From CAVQND01 sp049518415 (GTDB lineage: Bacteria; Verrucomicrobiota; Verrucomicrobiia; Limisphaerales; UBA8199), in the NCBI GenBank assembly GCA_049518415.1, contig JBEKRX010000071.1, forward strand, positions 1-64,000: 64,000 bases of DNA, in the 5' to 3' direction. The notes beneath the pieces were generated by a model. That model did no database searches. It had not been told where the DNA came from and saw only the letters and a program-made list of their open reading frames with translations. Below are positions 39,843 to 49,990 of the stretch, piece by piece (the stretch's first letter is position 1; each line of letters opens with the position of its first letter). The position numbers were made by a program, and so were the translations under genes.

Positions 39843-42800
39843 TTATCGGCATTCGCTCCGCAAGGAGGTGACGGCGCAGAAGGCGGCGGTGCCGGCCAGT
39901 CCCGCGCAGCCCACCGCAATGCATCCCGCGCACGGAACCTGTCCGCCAGGCACAAAGCACAAGCCGCCGCAGGCATAGATCGAGGCGAGACAGGGGGCGA
40001 CCCACTCGACTCCCCAGTCCAACATACAGAGGGTCCAGTCGGTGGTATCCAGCGTCAGCCTCCAGGTGCCCCAGGACTTGCAGCAGGGCAGTATCCCGCA
40101 CCGGCCCCAGCGCTTGCAGCACGGTAATAATCCGTTGGGGTCGGTTTTGCTGAGGGGATTGTTGGCGCAGTAGGTGAAGCCGTTGCCCAAATTCGCCGGG
40201 TCGCCCCAGGAGCCGAGGCCGTCCCGGGAAATGAAACGGCCGACATTAGGGTCGAGGTAACGCGCGCGGTAATAGTAAAAGCCGGTTTCGGGAAGGTAGC
40301 GGCGGCCGGTGAACAGGCAGGAGTTGCCGAGGGCGGAACTGCCGAGGAGCGCCCCCGAGCCGTTGTAGAACGACGGGGTGCCGTAGTCACCGTAACGGTA
40401 TTGCTCGACCACATCGCCGCTGGTGTCGGTAACCTTCTGGATGCTGCCAAGGTCATCGGCGTGGTAATAGTAGCTTTGCGCCCCGCGCGTCATTTGGAGC
40501 AATTCGTCCACCCCGACACCCCAGACGTAAGTGGCGAGCGTCGCACCTGCGCCGTCTTGTTCCTCGATTTCCTGCGGGCCGGCGTAGTAAAAGCGGGTAA
40601 CCACCCCCGCGACGGTTTGCTCGAGGCGCCGTCCGAAGCAATCGTACTTGTAGAGGTTGGTCAGCGTGCCGGCCGTGGTCTGGGTGAGTTGGTTGCGGTA
40701 ATCATAACCCATCAGGCGCGGTCCGGCGGTGGTGAGATTGCCGTTCCGATCGTAGCCGCGCGATTCAAAAGGCGTGACCGTGTATTGGTTCATCTGGCTG
40801 TCGGCGGGCTCCGGCAACGTCGGGTCCATGAAGTACGTGCCTTGGCCCACCTCACCTGTCACCAGCAATCGATTCCCCGCGCTATCGAGCAAATAATCGG
40901 TAGTTTCACCCGTGGCGCTTACAGAACGGATGAGCCGGTTGACTGAATCATAAGTGTAGAGACAGGGAGCGGGCGGGGCCGCGAGTTGGTCCACCACCGC
41001 CGCTTGGTTGTCCATCGTATCCCAAGTGTAGGCGCGAAGGTCTATAGGCGTTCCGCCGGCGATTCTGGAGTGGAAGGTACTCGCCGGCCGGCGCAGAGCG
41101 TCATAACCCCAGTCCAGCCGGGTGCCATTGCCGTAGTCTCGCCGCTCGACGCGCGACGGGCCAAGGTAGAAGTAAGTGGCGATCGTCCCGCCGGCGTCTG
41201 CCACGCTCGCCTTGCGGTTCAGCCCGGCATAGGCGCAGGTAAGCTGGCGGCCCCCAGGATAGGCGCAGCTCAGCCGATTCCCGGTGCCGTCAAAAGCACT
41301 GACGATATTGCGGGCCGGGCCGGCCGGCAGCACTTGCTGGGTTTCGCGCACCAGGTCGGTTAACGAGTCGTAACCACGCGTTACCAGCGAGCCGTTGTTC
41401 TGAGCCAGCACGACGCTGGAAAGGCCGTCGTAGCGGTATCGTTCGAACGTGGTGTTAGTCGCGACGCCGGGGCCGACCGTGACGGCGACGTCGGTAAGGC
41501 GGTCGAGCAGATCATAGGCATTGGTAATTCGATTTCCGTTGGGGTCGAGGCGCACGATCAGATTGTTGTGAAGATCGTAGAGGTTTGTCTCCCCGGTGGA
41601 GTCGGCCCACAGGGTGCGAATCCTGCGATCGAGCGCGTCATAGGCATAGAGAGTGGCGTTGGCATTGGGATCGGTTTGGCCCACCAGGCGTGAATTGTCG
41701 TCCCATTCCTGCGAGGTCGCCACACTGTCGATAACCGTCCCACTCCCGTCACCCGTATTGGTCAGGAGACGTATCGTCTGCAACAGTCGGTTGAGGCCGT
41801 CATAGGCATATTGGGTCACGTTGCCGCGGGCGTCGGTTGTGGCCACCGTGTTTCCGCGCGAATCATAGCTGTAGCGATTGGTTCTCGAGGCATTCTCCAC
41901 TACCTGCGTGAGTCGATTCAGATTGTCGTAGGAGTAGAGAGTGACGAAGGGCTGGACCAGATGATCCAGGTCCGATTTGTCGAGCTCGGTCTGGGTGACG
42001 GCGTTGCCGGCCAGGTCATAATTCCACACGGTGCTGTTGCCCTTGGCGTCGAGCGTCAGGCTCTGGCGGTTGGCGGTGTCATAGACCACGGAGTTCGTCT
42101 GATTATTATCATCGACCGTAGCCACCACCTGCGAGTTGTCGCTATAAAACGTCAACGTCGTCGCCAGGCCGTCACCAACCGGTGTCTGCGTTGCCGGGTC
42201 GAAGAACAGCAGGTCTTTGCGCACCGGCCGGTTCATGGCGTCGAAACCGAACCGAGCCTCGGCGAGCCGGGTATTCCCAGCGCTGCCCGGCAGGTCGGAC
42301 AACTCACCCCAAGTCACGGTATTCGTGAGGTTGCCATTAGGATCGTAGTGATTGGTCTTCATGTTGCCCATCGGGTCCAGCACGGCCAGTTGCCGGTTGT
42401 AACCGTCATAAGTGTAGCGGGCGATTCTGGGCGAATCCTCGATTCCCTGGGCCGTTTGCGTGAGGTTCCCGTTGGCGTCGTAATCGTACTGAATGGTGGA
42501 CTGGGCGGGGTCTCCCGGGGCGGCAATTTCACGGAATGGCAGGTCGCGCTCGTCAAAGGACCGTTGCACGAGGCTGGCGGGCTGATGCCCGTTGACCGCT
42601 TCGGGCCGGCGCTCCAGGATGGGGTTGCGATTGGCATCGTAACCGTATTCGGTGACGATGAACTGAGTGCGGGCGGGGGCGGGGATTTCCGCAAGGGTCA
42701 GCACGGTGTTGGCCAGGTTCTCTCCCCCCTCCTCCTCGACTTTGCAGATGACACGGTTAAGGATTTCATACTCCTGGAGGGTGGTGAAATGGGTGTTGGT

Positions 42801-44975
42801 GGCGACCAGGAGGCCGGTGCCATCCCGGTTCTGGCGATCGGTCCGGACCACGTTGTTGTTGGCATCGTACCAGGTGAGCTTTTCATAGCGGATGCCGCCG
42901 CCGTCGCTGATTTCGGGAGGCAATGCCGGAGACAATTCCTGGACGGTCTGATCGAGGGCATTCACGGTGTAGAGGGTGTCATGGCCGGCCGGGTCCACGA
43001 GCCGGGTCAGGTTGCCAACGGCATCGTGCTCATAGGTGTTCGTCAGCGCTAATCCGTCGGCATCGACAATTTGCTCGCGCAAATAACCGGTCTGAGGACC
43101 GCTGGTGTAATACGTGAACACGTCGCGCCGGCGATAACTGCTGCCGTTGTCCGGCCAGATATGCGCCGTCATCTGACCGAAGCTGTTGTACTCCCATTGC
43201 TCGGTGCTGGAGGCAACTGCATGGACCGTGTTGGTCCGGTTTCCGTTGGCGTCGTAGGCGTGCAGGGTGACGTTGCCGCGAGCGTCGGTCTGGCGGGTGG
43301 CGAAATTGAAGCCGCAGCAGCCGCCAAAGCTGGTGTCGTATTCGAACGTCTCCAGAAGCTGATCCTGGTCCCCGCCCGGCGCCCCCGGTTGGCGGATTTG
43401 CATCCGGAGATTTCCCCGTGCCCGCGGGTCGGCTTGCGGATTGAGGTCACCTTCATAAAGCCGCAGGGTGACATCGCCAATGGGATGAGTCAGGCTGACC
43501 AGCAGCGAATCCCGGTTCCAGGCGAAGCGGGTTTCGAACCAGGGCGGGTCATTGGTGCGCAGCGGGTTGACAGGGCGATTCTGGGTTTCGGTCGTAAGCA
43601 GTCCCGGCACTGCCCGGCCGGTGAACACACGGCGGTTGACGCAGCGGTTGGCCGCGTCAAAGGTCACTTCGCTGCCGTTGCCCACCCGGTCGTTGACGAT
43701 GGCCTTGACGAAGGCGTATTGGTTGTCCGCGCCCGGCGAAAGCGGCACGTAACAAATCATCAACTGGTCGGTGCTGTAGCCCCAGGCCTGGCTGACGACC
43801 CGGTCGAAGTTGAAGTCCGCGGGGTCTTGGGTAGCGGCGTAGGTGTTCTGCAGCCAGGTTTGGCCCTTGGAATCCGTAATGCTCAGCAGGTTATGATTTA
43901 AGGCAGGTACGGGGAGGCCCTTGGAGTAGGTATAGACGGTCGTCTTGCCACTGGGATAATCGTTGCCGTTGGTGGTGCCGGTGACCACTGGCGAGGTGAC
44001 CGACTTCAAATCCCCAGCGTCACCCTCGGCATCGCTGTTGCTGTAGTAAGCGTAACGAACGGTCCGCCCGAGGAAATCGGTGACCGTGGCGATGAATCCA
44101 TCCGCGTTATAGCCAACCATGAGGGTCCGCCCCAGGCTGTCGGTCACCGTGATCAAGCTTCCCAAGGCGTCGTAGGCAAAAACCAACGCGTTTCCGTTGC
44201 GATCCTCGATGCGGTTGATCTTGCCCTGCGGCGGGCTGCCGTCCAGGGGCAGGAATTCCCACAACCCGTTGTCGGGGAATCGCAGCCGGAAGACACCGTT
44301 GCTAAAGGAGCCGACGCGGAAGAGGCCATCGGCGGCGAACCAGCCACCCGGCTGGGGAGAGAAGACGTCGGCCCGGGTGTTGCCGTCGTACACCACCACA
44401 TTGGGCCCATGCGGTTGGATGCGGATATTGTAGGCATAGTCCCAGCCGTTGCCCTGGGCAGTGGCGGGCCCCAGGCGCGAGCGATACTTGCGCGCCCACA
44501 GCAGGTCCAACCCGCGCCCTTTAATGCGCAGGTCTTCCGCCTCGCAATGGACTTCCCCCGAGAAGAGGTAAATATAAGGCGTGGTTGTCGGCAGGGCCGA
44601 GCAACCCCCGCAGGCGCACGGTTCCGCCGGGGCGCGCTCCGGCGGTTCGACCAACGTGCCGTGCGGCAACGCAAGCCGGTAAAACTGGGGCGTGAGCAGC
44701 GGACTGGGTTCGGACCACACCGCGGGGCTGGTCCCGGCCACCACGATGGCCCGGTTGGACCAAGCCCCGAGCACGAGGTCCGCACGGGATTGCACCTGAT
44801 AGACACACCCGGGGGGCGTGGGCCAGTTCAGAGCGATGTTCGCTTCGTGGCAGGTGATGGCGAGTTGCGGAGCGGCAAGCAGCCCCGACTGACTTCCCAG
44901 CATGAGGATGGCGTGCCCGATCCGCACTCTCATCGACTTCCGCTTTCGGTCGTGGAGCGAACCCTGAGCTTTCAT
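39843..44975 (-). CDS. Rhs/YD-repeat protein with cysteine-rich C-terminal tip
   Basis: A protein of about 1,710 residues; Mets at 45044, 44975 and 44933 are candidate starts, and the last precedes a signal-like segment (RIGHAILMLGSQSGLLAA). An LxW module (NIALNWPTPPGCVYQVQSR...TPQFYRLALP) comes first, then a DUF6531-like region (PYIYLFSGEVHCEAEDLRIK, GRGLDLLWARKYRSR). At least 25 YD repeats (YDxxGNxxxxTDxxG) follow. The Rhs core ends RARYLDPNVGRFISRDGLG and NNPLSKTDPNG. The last ~95 residues (40120 to 39846) are a variable tip with 14 Cys and hydrophobic stretches. By analogy with polymorphic toxins, the tip may be an effector; no immunity gene is recognised next to it. Confidence 0.85.
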   Translation of the reverse strand: MKAQGSLHDRKRKSMRVRIGHAILMLGSQSGLLAAPQLAITCHEANIALNWPTPPGCVYQVQSRADLVLGAWSNRAIVVAGTSPAVWSEPSPLLTPQFYRLALPHGTLVEPPERAPAEPCACGGCSALPTTTPYIYLFSGEVHCEAEDLRIKGRGLDLLWARKYRSRLGPATAQGNGWDYAYNIRIQPHGPNVVVYDGNTRADVFSPQPGGWFAADGLFRVGSFSNGVFRLRFPDNGLWEFLPLDGSPPQGKINRIEDRNGNALVFAYDALGSLITVTDSLGRTLMVGYNADGFIATVTDFLGRTVRYAYYSNSDAEGDAGDLKSVTSPVVTGTTNGNDYPSGKTTVYTYSKGLPVPALNHNLLSITDSKGQTWLQNTYAATQDPADFNFDRVVSQAWGYSTDQLMICYVPLSPGADNQYAFVKAIVNDRVGNGSEVTFDAANRCVNRRVFTGRAVPGLLTTETQNRPVNPLRTNDPPWFETRFAWNRDSLLVSLTHPIGDVTLRLYEGDLNPQADPRARGNLRMQIRQPGAPGGDQDQLLETFEYDTSFGGCCGFNFATRQTDARGNVTLHAYDANGNRTNTVHAVASSTEQWEYNSFGQMTAHIWPDNGSSYRRRDVFTYYTSGPQTGYLREQIVDADGLALTNTYEHDAVGNLTRLVDPAGHDTLYTVNALDQTVQELSPALPPEISDGGGIRYEKLTWYDANNNVVRTDRQNRDGTGLLVATNTHFTTLQEYEILNRVICKVEEEGGENLANTVLTLAEIPAPARTQFIVTEYGYDANRNPILERRPEAVNGHQPASLVQRSFDERDLPFREIAAPGDPAQSTIQYDYDANGNLTQTAQGIEDSPRIARYTYDGYNRQLAVLDPMGNMKTNHYDPNGNLTNTVTWGELSDLPGSAGNTRLAEARFGFDAMNRPVRKDLLFFDPATQTPVGDGLATTLTFYSDNSQVVATVDDNNQTNSVVYDTANRQSLTLDAKGNSTVWNYDLAGNAVTQTELDKSDLDHLVQPFVTLYSYDNLNRLTQVVENASRTNRYSYDSRGNTVATTDARGNVTQYAYDGLNRLLQTIRLLTNTGDGSGTVIDSVATSQEWDDNSRLVGQTDPNANATLYAYDALDRRIRTLWADSTGETNLYDLHNNLIVRLDPNGNRITNAYDLLDRLTDVAVTVGPGVATNTTFERYRYDGLSSVVLAQNNGSLVTRGYDSLTDLVRETQQVLPAGPARNIVSAFDGTGNRLSCAYPGGRQLTCAYAGLNRKASVADAGGTIATYFYLGPSRVERRDYGNGTRLDWGYDALRRPASTFHSRIAGGTPIDLRAYTWDTMDNQAAVVDQLAAPPAPCLYTYDSVNRLIRSVSATGETTDYLLDSAGNRLLVTGEVGQGTYFMDPTLPEPADSQMNQYTVTPFESRGYDRNGNLTTAGPRLMGYDYRNQLTQTTAGTLTNLYKYDCFGRRLEQTVAGVVTRFYYAGPQEIEEQDGAGATLATYVWGVGVDELLQMTRGAQSYYYHADDLGSIQKVTDTSGDVVEQYRYGDYGTPSFYNGSGALLGSSALGNSCLFTGRRYLPETGFYYYRARYLDPNVGRFISRDGLGSWGDPANLGNGFTYCANNPLSKTDPNGLLPCCKRWGRCGILPCCKSWGTWRLTLDTTDWTLCMLDWGVEWVAPCLASIYACGGLCFVPGGQVPCAGCIAVGCAGLAGTAAFCAVTSLRSECR

Positions 44976-45184
44976 AGTCTTGAGATTTGAGAGTTGTGGC
45001 CGCGAACTTTTTCGTGGCAGCCCCGTGAAGGCCCGTCGGAACAAACCGGAAACCCAGGCGCAACCTGAGATTTCACGCCAGTTCGTTTGCCAGGCCTCTT
45101 AGGGGCCGGTTTCAAGTTCTATCCGATCTCCCGGCTAAAAGTCAATTTTTATCGGCGGCTGCGCCGGGCTGGGAGACCTGCGGG

Positions 45185-46594
45185 CTAGCGCGTGAGCCAG
45201 CCAAACTTTTCTTTCCTGGTCAGGTAGAGGAGGCCGAGGATGTGCATGGCGACGGTCAGGAGGTAGAGGCTGGCCAGGGCCCAAAAGGCCTCGGCGGCGA
45301 AATACTCGAACAGCCTGGACATCGAGTGGGTGGCCAGCCCCCGGGGGAACAGTCCCCTGACGAGCAGGTCTCCCAGCCAACGCACCCCGAGCACGGCGCC
45401 CAGCAAGCAGAGCGTGACCAGGTATTCCAGAGGCGCTTTGCAGATCGCGGGCACCACCTGCAACGGATTGGCGGCCAGCACCGAGTCCAGGATGGCCACG
45501 GAAAGGAAGGCCATCGGGAAATAGAGCACACCCAGGATGAAGGTGGATAGGAGGAGAGGGACCATGGAGGACTCTTCGTTGGCGATGGCATACCAGGCCG
45601 CGGCGATGGCCGGCGCGAAGCAGAAGAGCGTCAACCCGATGAACTTCAGGCCGGGAAGCAGGAGGTCCTGCCACAAATCCCCCATGCCGGGCAGGGGCGG
45701 CATTTCCTGCTCGTCCGCGGCCGCGGCGTGGATGATGTTCTGCAGGTAAGCAAACAGGTAGCCGAGGGCAATCACCTGGATGGCCAGCCCCCAACCAAAG
45801 GCCCTCGGAATCAAACCGTAGCTGCTGCCGCCCGATAAGGCGTCCAACGCGCCGAAAATCAAGGTCCCCGCGATCAGCACCAGCAAACCGCTGCCGCGCA
45901 ACGGATAAGCGAACGCGCCGGGAAGCCGCGCCAGGAATCCCTCCTCGCCTCCGGGCCGGCGGACCGGCACTTGCACCGGCACGCATTCCACGCCGCAACT
46001 CCGGCAGAACTTCCTGGAGGCCCCTTCCGCAGTCCGCGTGGTCACACAGAGTTCGCAGAAATACCGGCCGCACTGAGGGCAGAGGAACCGTCCCGGGTTC
46101 CGGGGATGGAACTTGCACGGCTGCGACGGCGTGGCCGCCGTTGCAACAGCGGCCGGGGCGACTGGCGGCGCCACCACAACTGGCGGCGGCCCGGCGAGGA
46201 CGGCCACTGGCGGGGCGGCGGCCACTGCCGGCGCCAGGACGGCCCCCGCCGGCGACGGCAGGCGCACGGTCGCCGGGTCGGTTTTAGTGACCCTGATGAC
46301 GACGGGCTTGTCGGCAGCGTACACCAGCGCCACGGCGCCCAGGTGAATCGTCTGGCCTGGTTGCAGCACTGCCTCCCGCACCGGGGCGCGGTTGACAAAC
46401 GTGCCGTTAGTGGAACCCAGGTCCCGGAGGACGGTCGATTGCTCGGTCACCACAATCTGGCAGTGAGAGCCGGAAACCGAAGGGTCCGTGAGTTTGAAGT
46501 CGTTGGCCGGGCCGCGCCCGAGGAGATTCACCCCGGGCTTGAGTTGGATTTCCCACGCGGCCGGAGAGCCGGGATTGACAACGAGCTTGGGCAT
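45185..46594 (-). CDS. FHA domain, B-box-like zinc finger and multi-pass membrane fusion protein
   Basis: ATG 46594 starts the FHA domain (~1-95: LLGRGPANDFKLTDPSVSGS, LRDLGSTNGTFVN, GQTIHLGAVALVY). An Ala/Pro/Val linker follows, then a B-box/zinc-finger-like segment CKFHPRNPGRFLCPQCGRYF, CELCVTTRTAEGASRKFCRS C (~165-205), then five or six membrane helices of Yip1-like character (LLVLIAGTLIFGALDALSGG, LLLPGLKFIGLTLFCFAPAI, MVPLLLSTFILGVLYFPMAF). FHA reads phosphothreonine, so the protein could link kinase signalling to the membrane. No kinase gene is nearby. Confidence 0.78.
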   Translation of the reverse strand: MPKLVVNPGSPAAWEIQLKPGVNLLGRGPANDFKLTDPSVSGSHCQIVVTEQSTVLRDLGSTNGTFVNRAPVREAVLQPGQTIHLGAVALVYAADKPVVIRVTKTDPATVRLPSPAGAVLAPAVAAAPPVAVLAGPPPVVVAPPVAPAAVATAATPSQPCKFHPRNPGRFLCPQCGRYFCELCVTTRTAEGASRKFCRSCGVECVPVQVPVRRPGGEEGFLARLPGAFAYPLRGSGLLVLIAGTLIFGALDALSGGSSYGLIPRAFGWGLAIQVIALGYLFAYLQNIIHAAAADEQEMPPLPGMGDLWQDLLLPGLKFIGLTLFCFAPAIAAAWYAIANEESSMVPLLLSTFILGVLYFPMAFLSVAILDSVLAANPLQVVPAICKAPLEYLVTLCLLGAVLGVRWLGDLLVRGLFPRGLATHSMSRLFEYFAAEAFWALASLYLLTVAMHILGLLYLTRKEKFGWLTR

Positions 46595-46876
46595 AGATTC
46601 GGCGACCCTTGCATGATTGGCGCCTGCTGGGCGCACTTTATTCCGTTCCCGGAATGATTGTCGAGTGCAATCTTGAGCGCCGGCGCGCGACCCGGAGCAA
46701 CACCCGAGCGGCTCGCGTGGGTTTACGCCGACGCACCTCTTTGGCCTGGCGGAGGGTTCCGGGCGTCCGGCCGGCAGGGTTAATGGTTATGCAGGCCGAG
46801 AGAGCGGTCGCTCTGCGGGTTTGAGGTTGACAAGGGGCCGGGGATTTGGATTAGTTCCGTGGCATGGGAGCAGGCT

Positions 46877-48043
46877 ATGAGAATGACGATGTATTTGTTG
46901 ATGGCATTCTTGTTTCTTATTCCGCTGGCCGGGCGCGGCGCGCAGACAGCCAAGGCGAGGCTCTACTGCCTATCGGTCGTGTTAGACTCGGCCCTGGACG
47001 AGTACGGGGACATCCTGGAGGTCAGCAGCACCGGGGCGCCCGATGGCCTCGGTGAGTTGGTTCCCTGGGCGGGCGCGCAGCCGCCGGGCAGCGACCTAGT
47101 TCTCCCAGGAACAACCGAATATGTCAGCGACCTGGCGCTGAATGATATCTTTTATGGCCAGATGTATGGAACGATCAGTTTATACCTGCCATCCATCGAT
47201 GACGGGTACGGCCACACAGTTGACGCAAACACCAATAGATTTCCTGACTTTTTCGAGGTTTCACAAAGGCTGCAGGCGGCCACCACGTCCGGTTCCTGGA
47301 GCGTGGGCTCCTACGGCGGCGGCAGCATTTCCGCCGCTTGGAATCGTACGGCCGGGTCGAAGAGCGGCACCTGCCGGCTCGTGCTGACCGACACTTACGG
47401 TCAGCACTACGGCACGTTCCTCAGCGCGTTTGAAATCCTCGAATACGCCGGAACGATCTCCTACTCGCCCGGGTCGAACACGGTCTCGGGGAGCGTCAAC
47501 CTCACGCAAACCGGCAATGCGGCAAACCAGCTCCAGGGCGCGGTCCAGTTCACGAAGGAACCCACCAACCGGTTCGACCAACTGACCCTGTCGCCCGGCG
47601 CGTGGACGGACGCGGCCCAGCAAACCCACATTTTTACGAACCATCTTTTCCTGCGCGACCAGAACTGGCCTACGAACTACGCCGGGTACGTGGAGTTCGA
47701 TAATGATGCCGACCCGAGCACGTTCTATCCGTGGTCGGTCTGGGTTCTCGCGATCGACGACCTCAACGACGCGAACCACAACGGAATTCCCGATTTCAGC
47801 GATGATCCGGCGCCGGCCCCGCCCCGCCGGCCGCAGTTGTCCCTGGCAGCCAGTTCCACCAACTTGCTGCTGACGATTCGCGGCGATGTGAGCCACCTGC
47901 ATCAGGTGCAGGAGGCGCTCTCGCCGGCTTCGACCAACTGGCAAACGGTGGTTTCGGTGACGCTGACAAACGACCCGCAGGTGGTCTTGCTGCCACTGCC
48001 TTCAGAGAGCCGGGCGAAGTTCTGGCGGGTGCTGGCGCAATAG
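46877..48043 (+). CDS. Exported protein of unknown function with C-terminal LxW module
   Basis: ATG 46877 is preferred (GGAG six to ten bases upstream); GTG 46859 is an alternative. A signal peptide (MRMTMYLLMAFLFLIPLAGR) precedes a ~380-residue beta-rich protein with LNDIFYGQMYGTISLYLPSI, DDGYGHTVDANTNRFPDFFE, VNLTQTGNAANQLQGAVQFT and a D/N-rich stretch (DDLNDANHNGIPDFSDD) like a calcium-binding thrombospondin-3 motif. It ends with LSLAASSTNLLLTIRGDVSH...KFWRVLAQ, a variant of the module shared with other exported proteins here. No enzyme motif was seen. Confidence 0.7.
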   Translation: MRMTMYLLMAFLFLIPLAGRGAQTAKARLYCLSVVLDSALDEYGDILEVSSTGAPDGLGELVPWAGAQPPGSDLVLPGTTEYVSDLALNDIFYGQMYGTISLYLPSIDDGYGHTVDANTNRFPDFFEVSQRLQAATTSGSWSVGSYGGGSISAAWNRTAGSKSGTCRLVLTDTYGQHYGTFLSAFEILEYAGTISYSPGSNTVSGSVNLTQTGNAANQLQGAVQFTKEPTNRFDQLTLSPGAWTDAAQQTHIFTNHLFLRDQNWPTNYAGYVEFDNDADPSTFYPWSVWVLAIDDLNDANHNGIPDFSDDPAPAPPRRPQLSLAASSTNLLLTIRGDVSHLHQVQEALSPASTNWQTVVSVTLTNDPQVVLLPLPSESRAKFWRVLAQ

Positions 48044-48263
48044 GGAGCCCAGGAGTTGGGGCCACGACGGCCAGGAGGCGAAGGCGTCCGTCATAACCTT
48101 TTTCCTTTTGCGAAGATTCTTTGCGCCGGCGCCCGGCGCGTTTGCTCACGAGTCCTCTGCGGCGCGGAGGGGCGCTGCTTAGCGCGGCGGGGGAAGGCTC
48201 CCGTTGCTTGCCTGAGGAGGGAATTCTCCCTGGACTTTGGTTGCGCCCGCCCCGCGCCAAGGG

Positions 48264-49223
48264 CTAGTACCCAAACATGAATCGGCCGGTGCCGAGCTGG
48301 ATGAACCCGGTGCGTTCGTTGTACCAGGCGAAATCTCTCACCCCGGCGGCGTCGAAGGTCATCACGTTGGGATAATAGTAATGAACCCCATACTTGGAGG
48401 TCGCGCTAAGCCATTTATGCATCTCCGAATGCCCGTCCGCAAAGGAGAAACCGCACGCGCCGTTGTGGTAGGAGGCCGGAATATCCTGCCAGTTATAAAC
48501 GCCATCGGGATTATTGATGAAGTAGCCGTCATTGATCGAGTCCGCCTGTTCATCGAGAAACAGCCAGGTCTTGGCCGGCTTGGGCACGGAGCTTTGCTTG
48601 AGGAACTGCGCGTAACCAGTGACGCCCCAGTGGATGCCCCTGGCGGTATCGTCGCCACTCTCGCCATCGCTGAAAAGGCCGAAGTTCGAGTTCATCGAGA
48701 GACTGCGGTTGCGCTGCGTCCAACCGGACGCCCGCTGGATCGGACTCAGGTAATTGTCAGCCGGGCATTTATACACCCCGAGGGCCGCGGCCGTATATCG
48801 GCCCAGGACGCCGCTGGCGACCCAGGCAAAGTTGGTGTTGCTGCGATCGGCCACTGAGGCGCTGGCTGTCCAGGTCATGACGTTGTTGACCCAGCTATCC
48901 AGCTTGCCGCTGCTGATGGAGGCAACGGTCTCGTCCACGCCGAAGTTGTTGGCCACGCGGTCGTTGAAGTCGCCGCAGTAGAGGTGCCAGGCGGTCAGGA
49001 GTTGCCTGAGGTTGCTCAGGCAGCCGATCTGCTGGGCCTTGATCTTGGCCTTGCTGAGCGCCGGCAGGAGCATGGCCGCAAGGATGGCGATGATCGCGAT
49101 CACGACCAGCAGTTCAATCAGGGTAAAGGCCCCGCGCCCCCCGGGGTTGGTTTTCCCGGCGTAGCGCTGCGGTGCAGGGCGACCATTGAGTTCCGCCACG
49201 GCCGCTGAGCGATGCGTTTTCAT
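48264..49223 (-). CDS. Type II secretion-type pseudopilin-like protein (H-X9-DG class)
   Basis: ATG 49223 gives 319 residues. After ~25 residues comes the prepilin cleavage and methylation signal GRGAFTLIELLVVIAIIAIL, AAMLLPALSKAKIKAQ (cleavage after Gly, Phe+1, Glu+5). The globular part holds CLSNLRQLLTAWHLYCGDFN, VYKCPADNYLSPIQRASGW and the C-terminal FSFADGHSEMHKW that marks the large DUF1559/H-X9-DG pseudopilin class, which is expanded in Planctomycetes and Verrucomicrobia. It is processed by a prepilin peptidase and exported. No secretion-machine genes are adjacent. Confidence 0.9.
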   Translation of the reverse strand: MKTHRSAAVAELNGRPAPQRYAGKTNPGGRGAFTLIELLVVIAIIAILAAMLLPALSKAKIKAQQIGCLSNLRQLLTAWHLYCGDFNDRVANNFGVDETVASISSGKLDSWVNNVMTWTASASVADRSNTNFAWVASGVLGRYTAAALGVYKCPADNYLSPIQRASGWTQRNRSLSMNSNFGLFSDGESGDDTARGIHWGVTGYAQFLKQSSVPKPAKTWLFLDEQADSINDGYFINNPDGVYNWQDIPASYHNGACGFSFADGHSEMHKWLSATSKYGVHYYYPNVMTFDAAGVRDFAWYNERTGFIQLGTGRFMFGY

Positions 49224-49518
49224 AAGACAGTTTGCCGCACATACTATATCCTCCTCAATGGCCGTTTGCAAAGTCCACAGTTTGGAATTGCCGCCTGGCG
49301 GGCGCATCTCCGAATGAGGGCGGTTTCCGGCTCACGCCGCGCGCGTTTCGGAGTGCGGCGACTTGCCCCGTGAGAGGCATGCCCCGTCGATGCTTATCGC
49401 GCCGGGCACTCCCTAACCCGCGTCCTCATTCGGATAGGCGCCCAGCCGTGGAGCGGATTGCATTTTTTTGAGACAAAATGCCCTGAGGCGGTGTAGTCAT
49501 GTTAACGGCAACCAAACT
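49224..49518. other. Intergenic region, no gene seen
   Basis: Contains GCGCGTTTCGGAGTGCGGCG (about 49346-49365), which reads like a dispersed intergenic element, but no second copy was found in this window. Promoters for the flanking divergent genes should lie here. Confidence 0.35.
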
Positions 49519-49872
49519 ATGAAACTCCACCGCTGCTCCAACGACGGCGAAGCCGGACCGGTCCGGCTCCTGGCGCTCAGATACTGGCTGGCCGGCCTGC
49601 TGGCCTTTGCGCTGGCGGCCGGCTTGTTTCTCGGTGATCCTTTCCGGAGAGACGCTGCTTCGGCGCTTTCCGCCAAGAACACGTCCCCAGCCAAAAGGCT
49701 TACCTTGGGTCGCTATCTCCGCACTGGCCTGTGGCGGGCCGATGCGCGCACCCTGGTCGCTGTCGGCCGCTGGCTGCTGCAGCCTGCAAGCGCGACCATC
49801 CCCGGCCCGACCAACACCCCCTGGTTCCCGCCGATGGTCAATACGAACTCCTCCTCGGGAGTGGCGGCCTGA
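49519..49872 (+). CDS. Hypothetical single-pass membrane protein
   Basis: From ATG 49519 the frame encodes 117 residues with one transmembrane helix (LALRYWLAGLLAFALAAGLF) after a short polar N-terminus, then a basic segment and a Pro/Ser/Asn-rich end. No family is recognised and there is no clear ribosome-binding site. An opposing minus-strand frame covers the same DNA but looks compositionally like a shadow. It may be real; evidence is limited to the membrane helix. Confidence 0.33.
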   Translation: MKLHRCSNDGEAGPVRLLALRYWLAGLLAFALAAGLFLGDPFRRDAASALSAKNTSPAKRLTLGRYLRTGLWRADARTLVAVGRWLLQPASATIPGPTNTPWFPPMVNTNSSSGVAA

Positions 49873-49990
49873 CTGGGCCGCAACCATGCAGTCAGGGGAG
49901 GCCTGGCGGGATCGCCGAGGCTCAGCGCCGGGCTGGCGCTGAGGGCAGGCGGGCCGTGTGCGCTCCCTAGCGCAACTGAATAGGCAGAGC

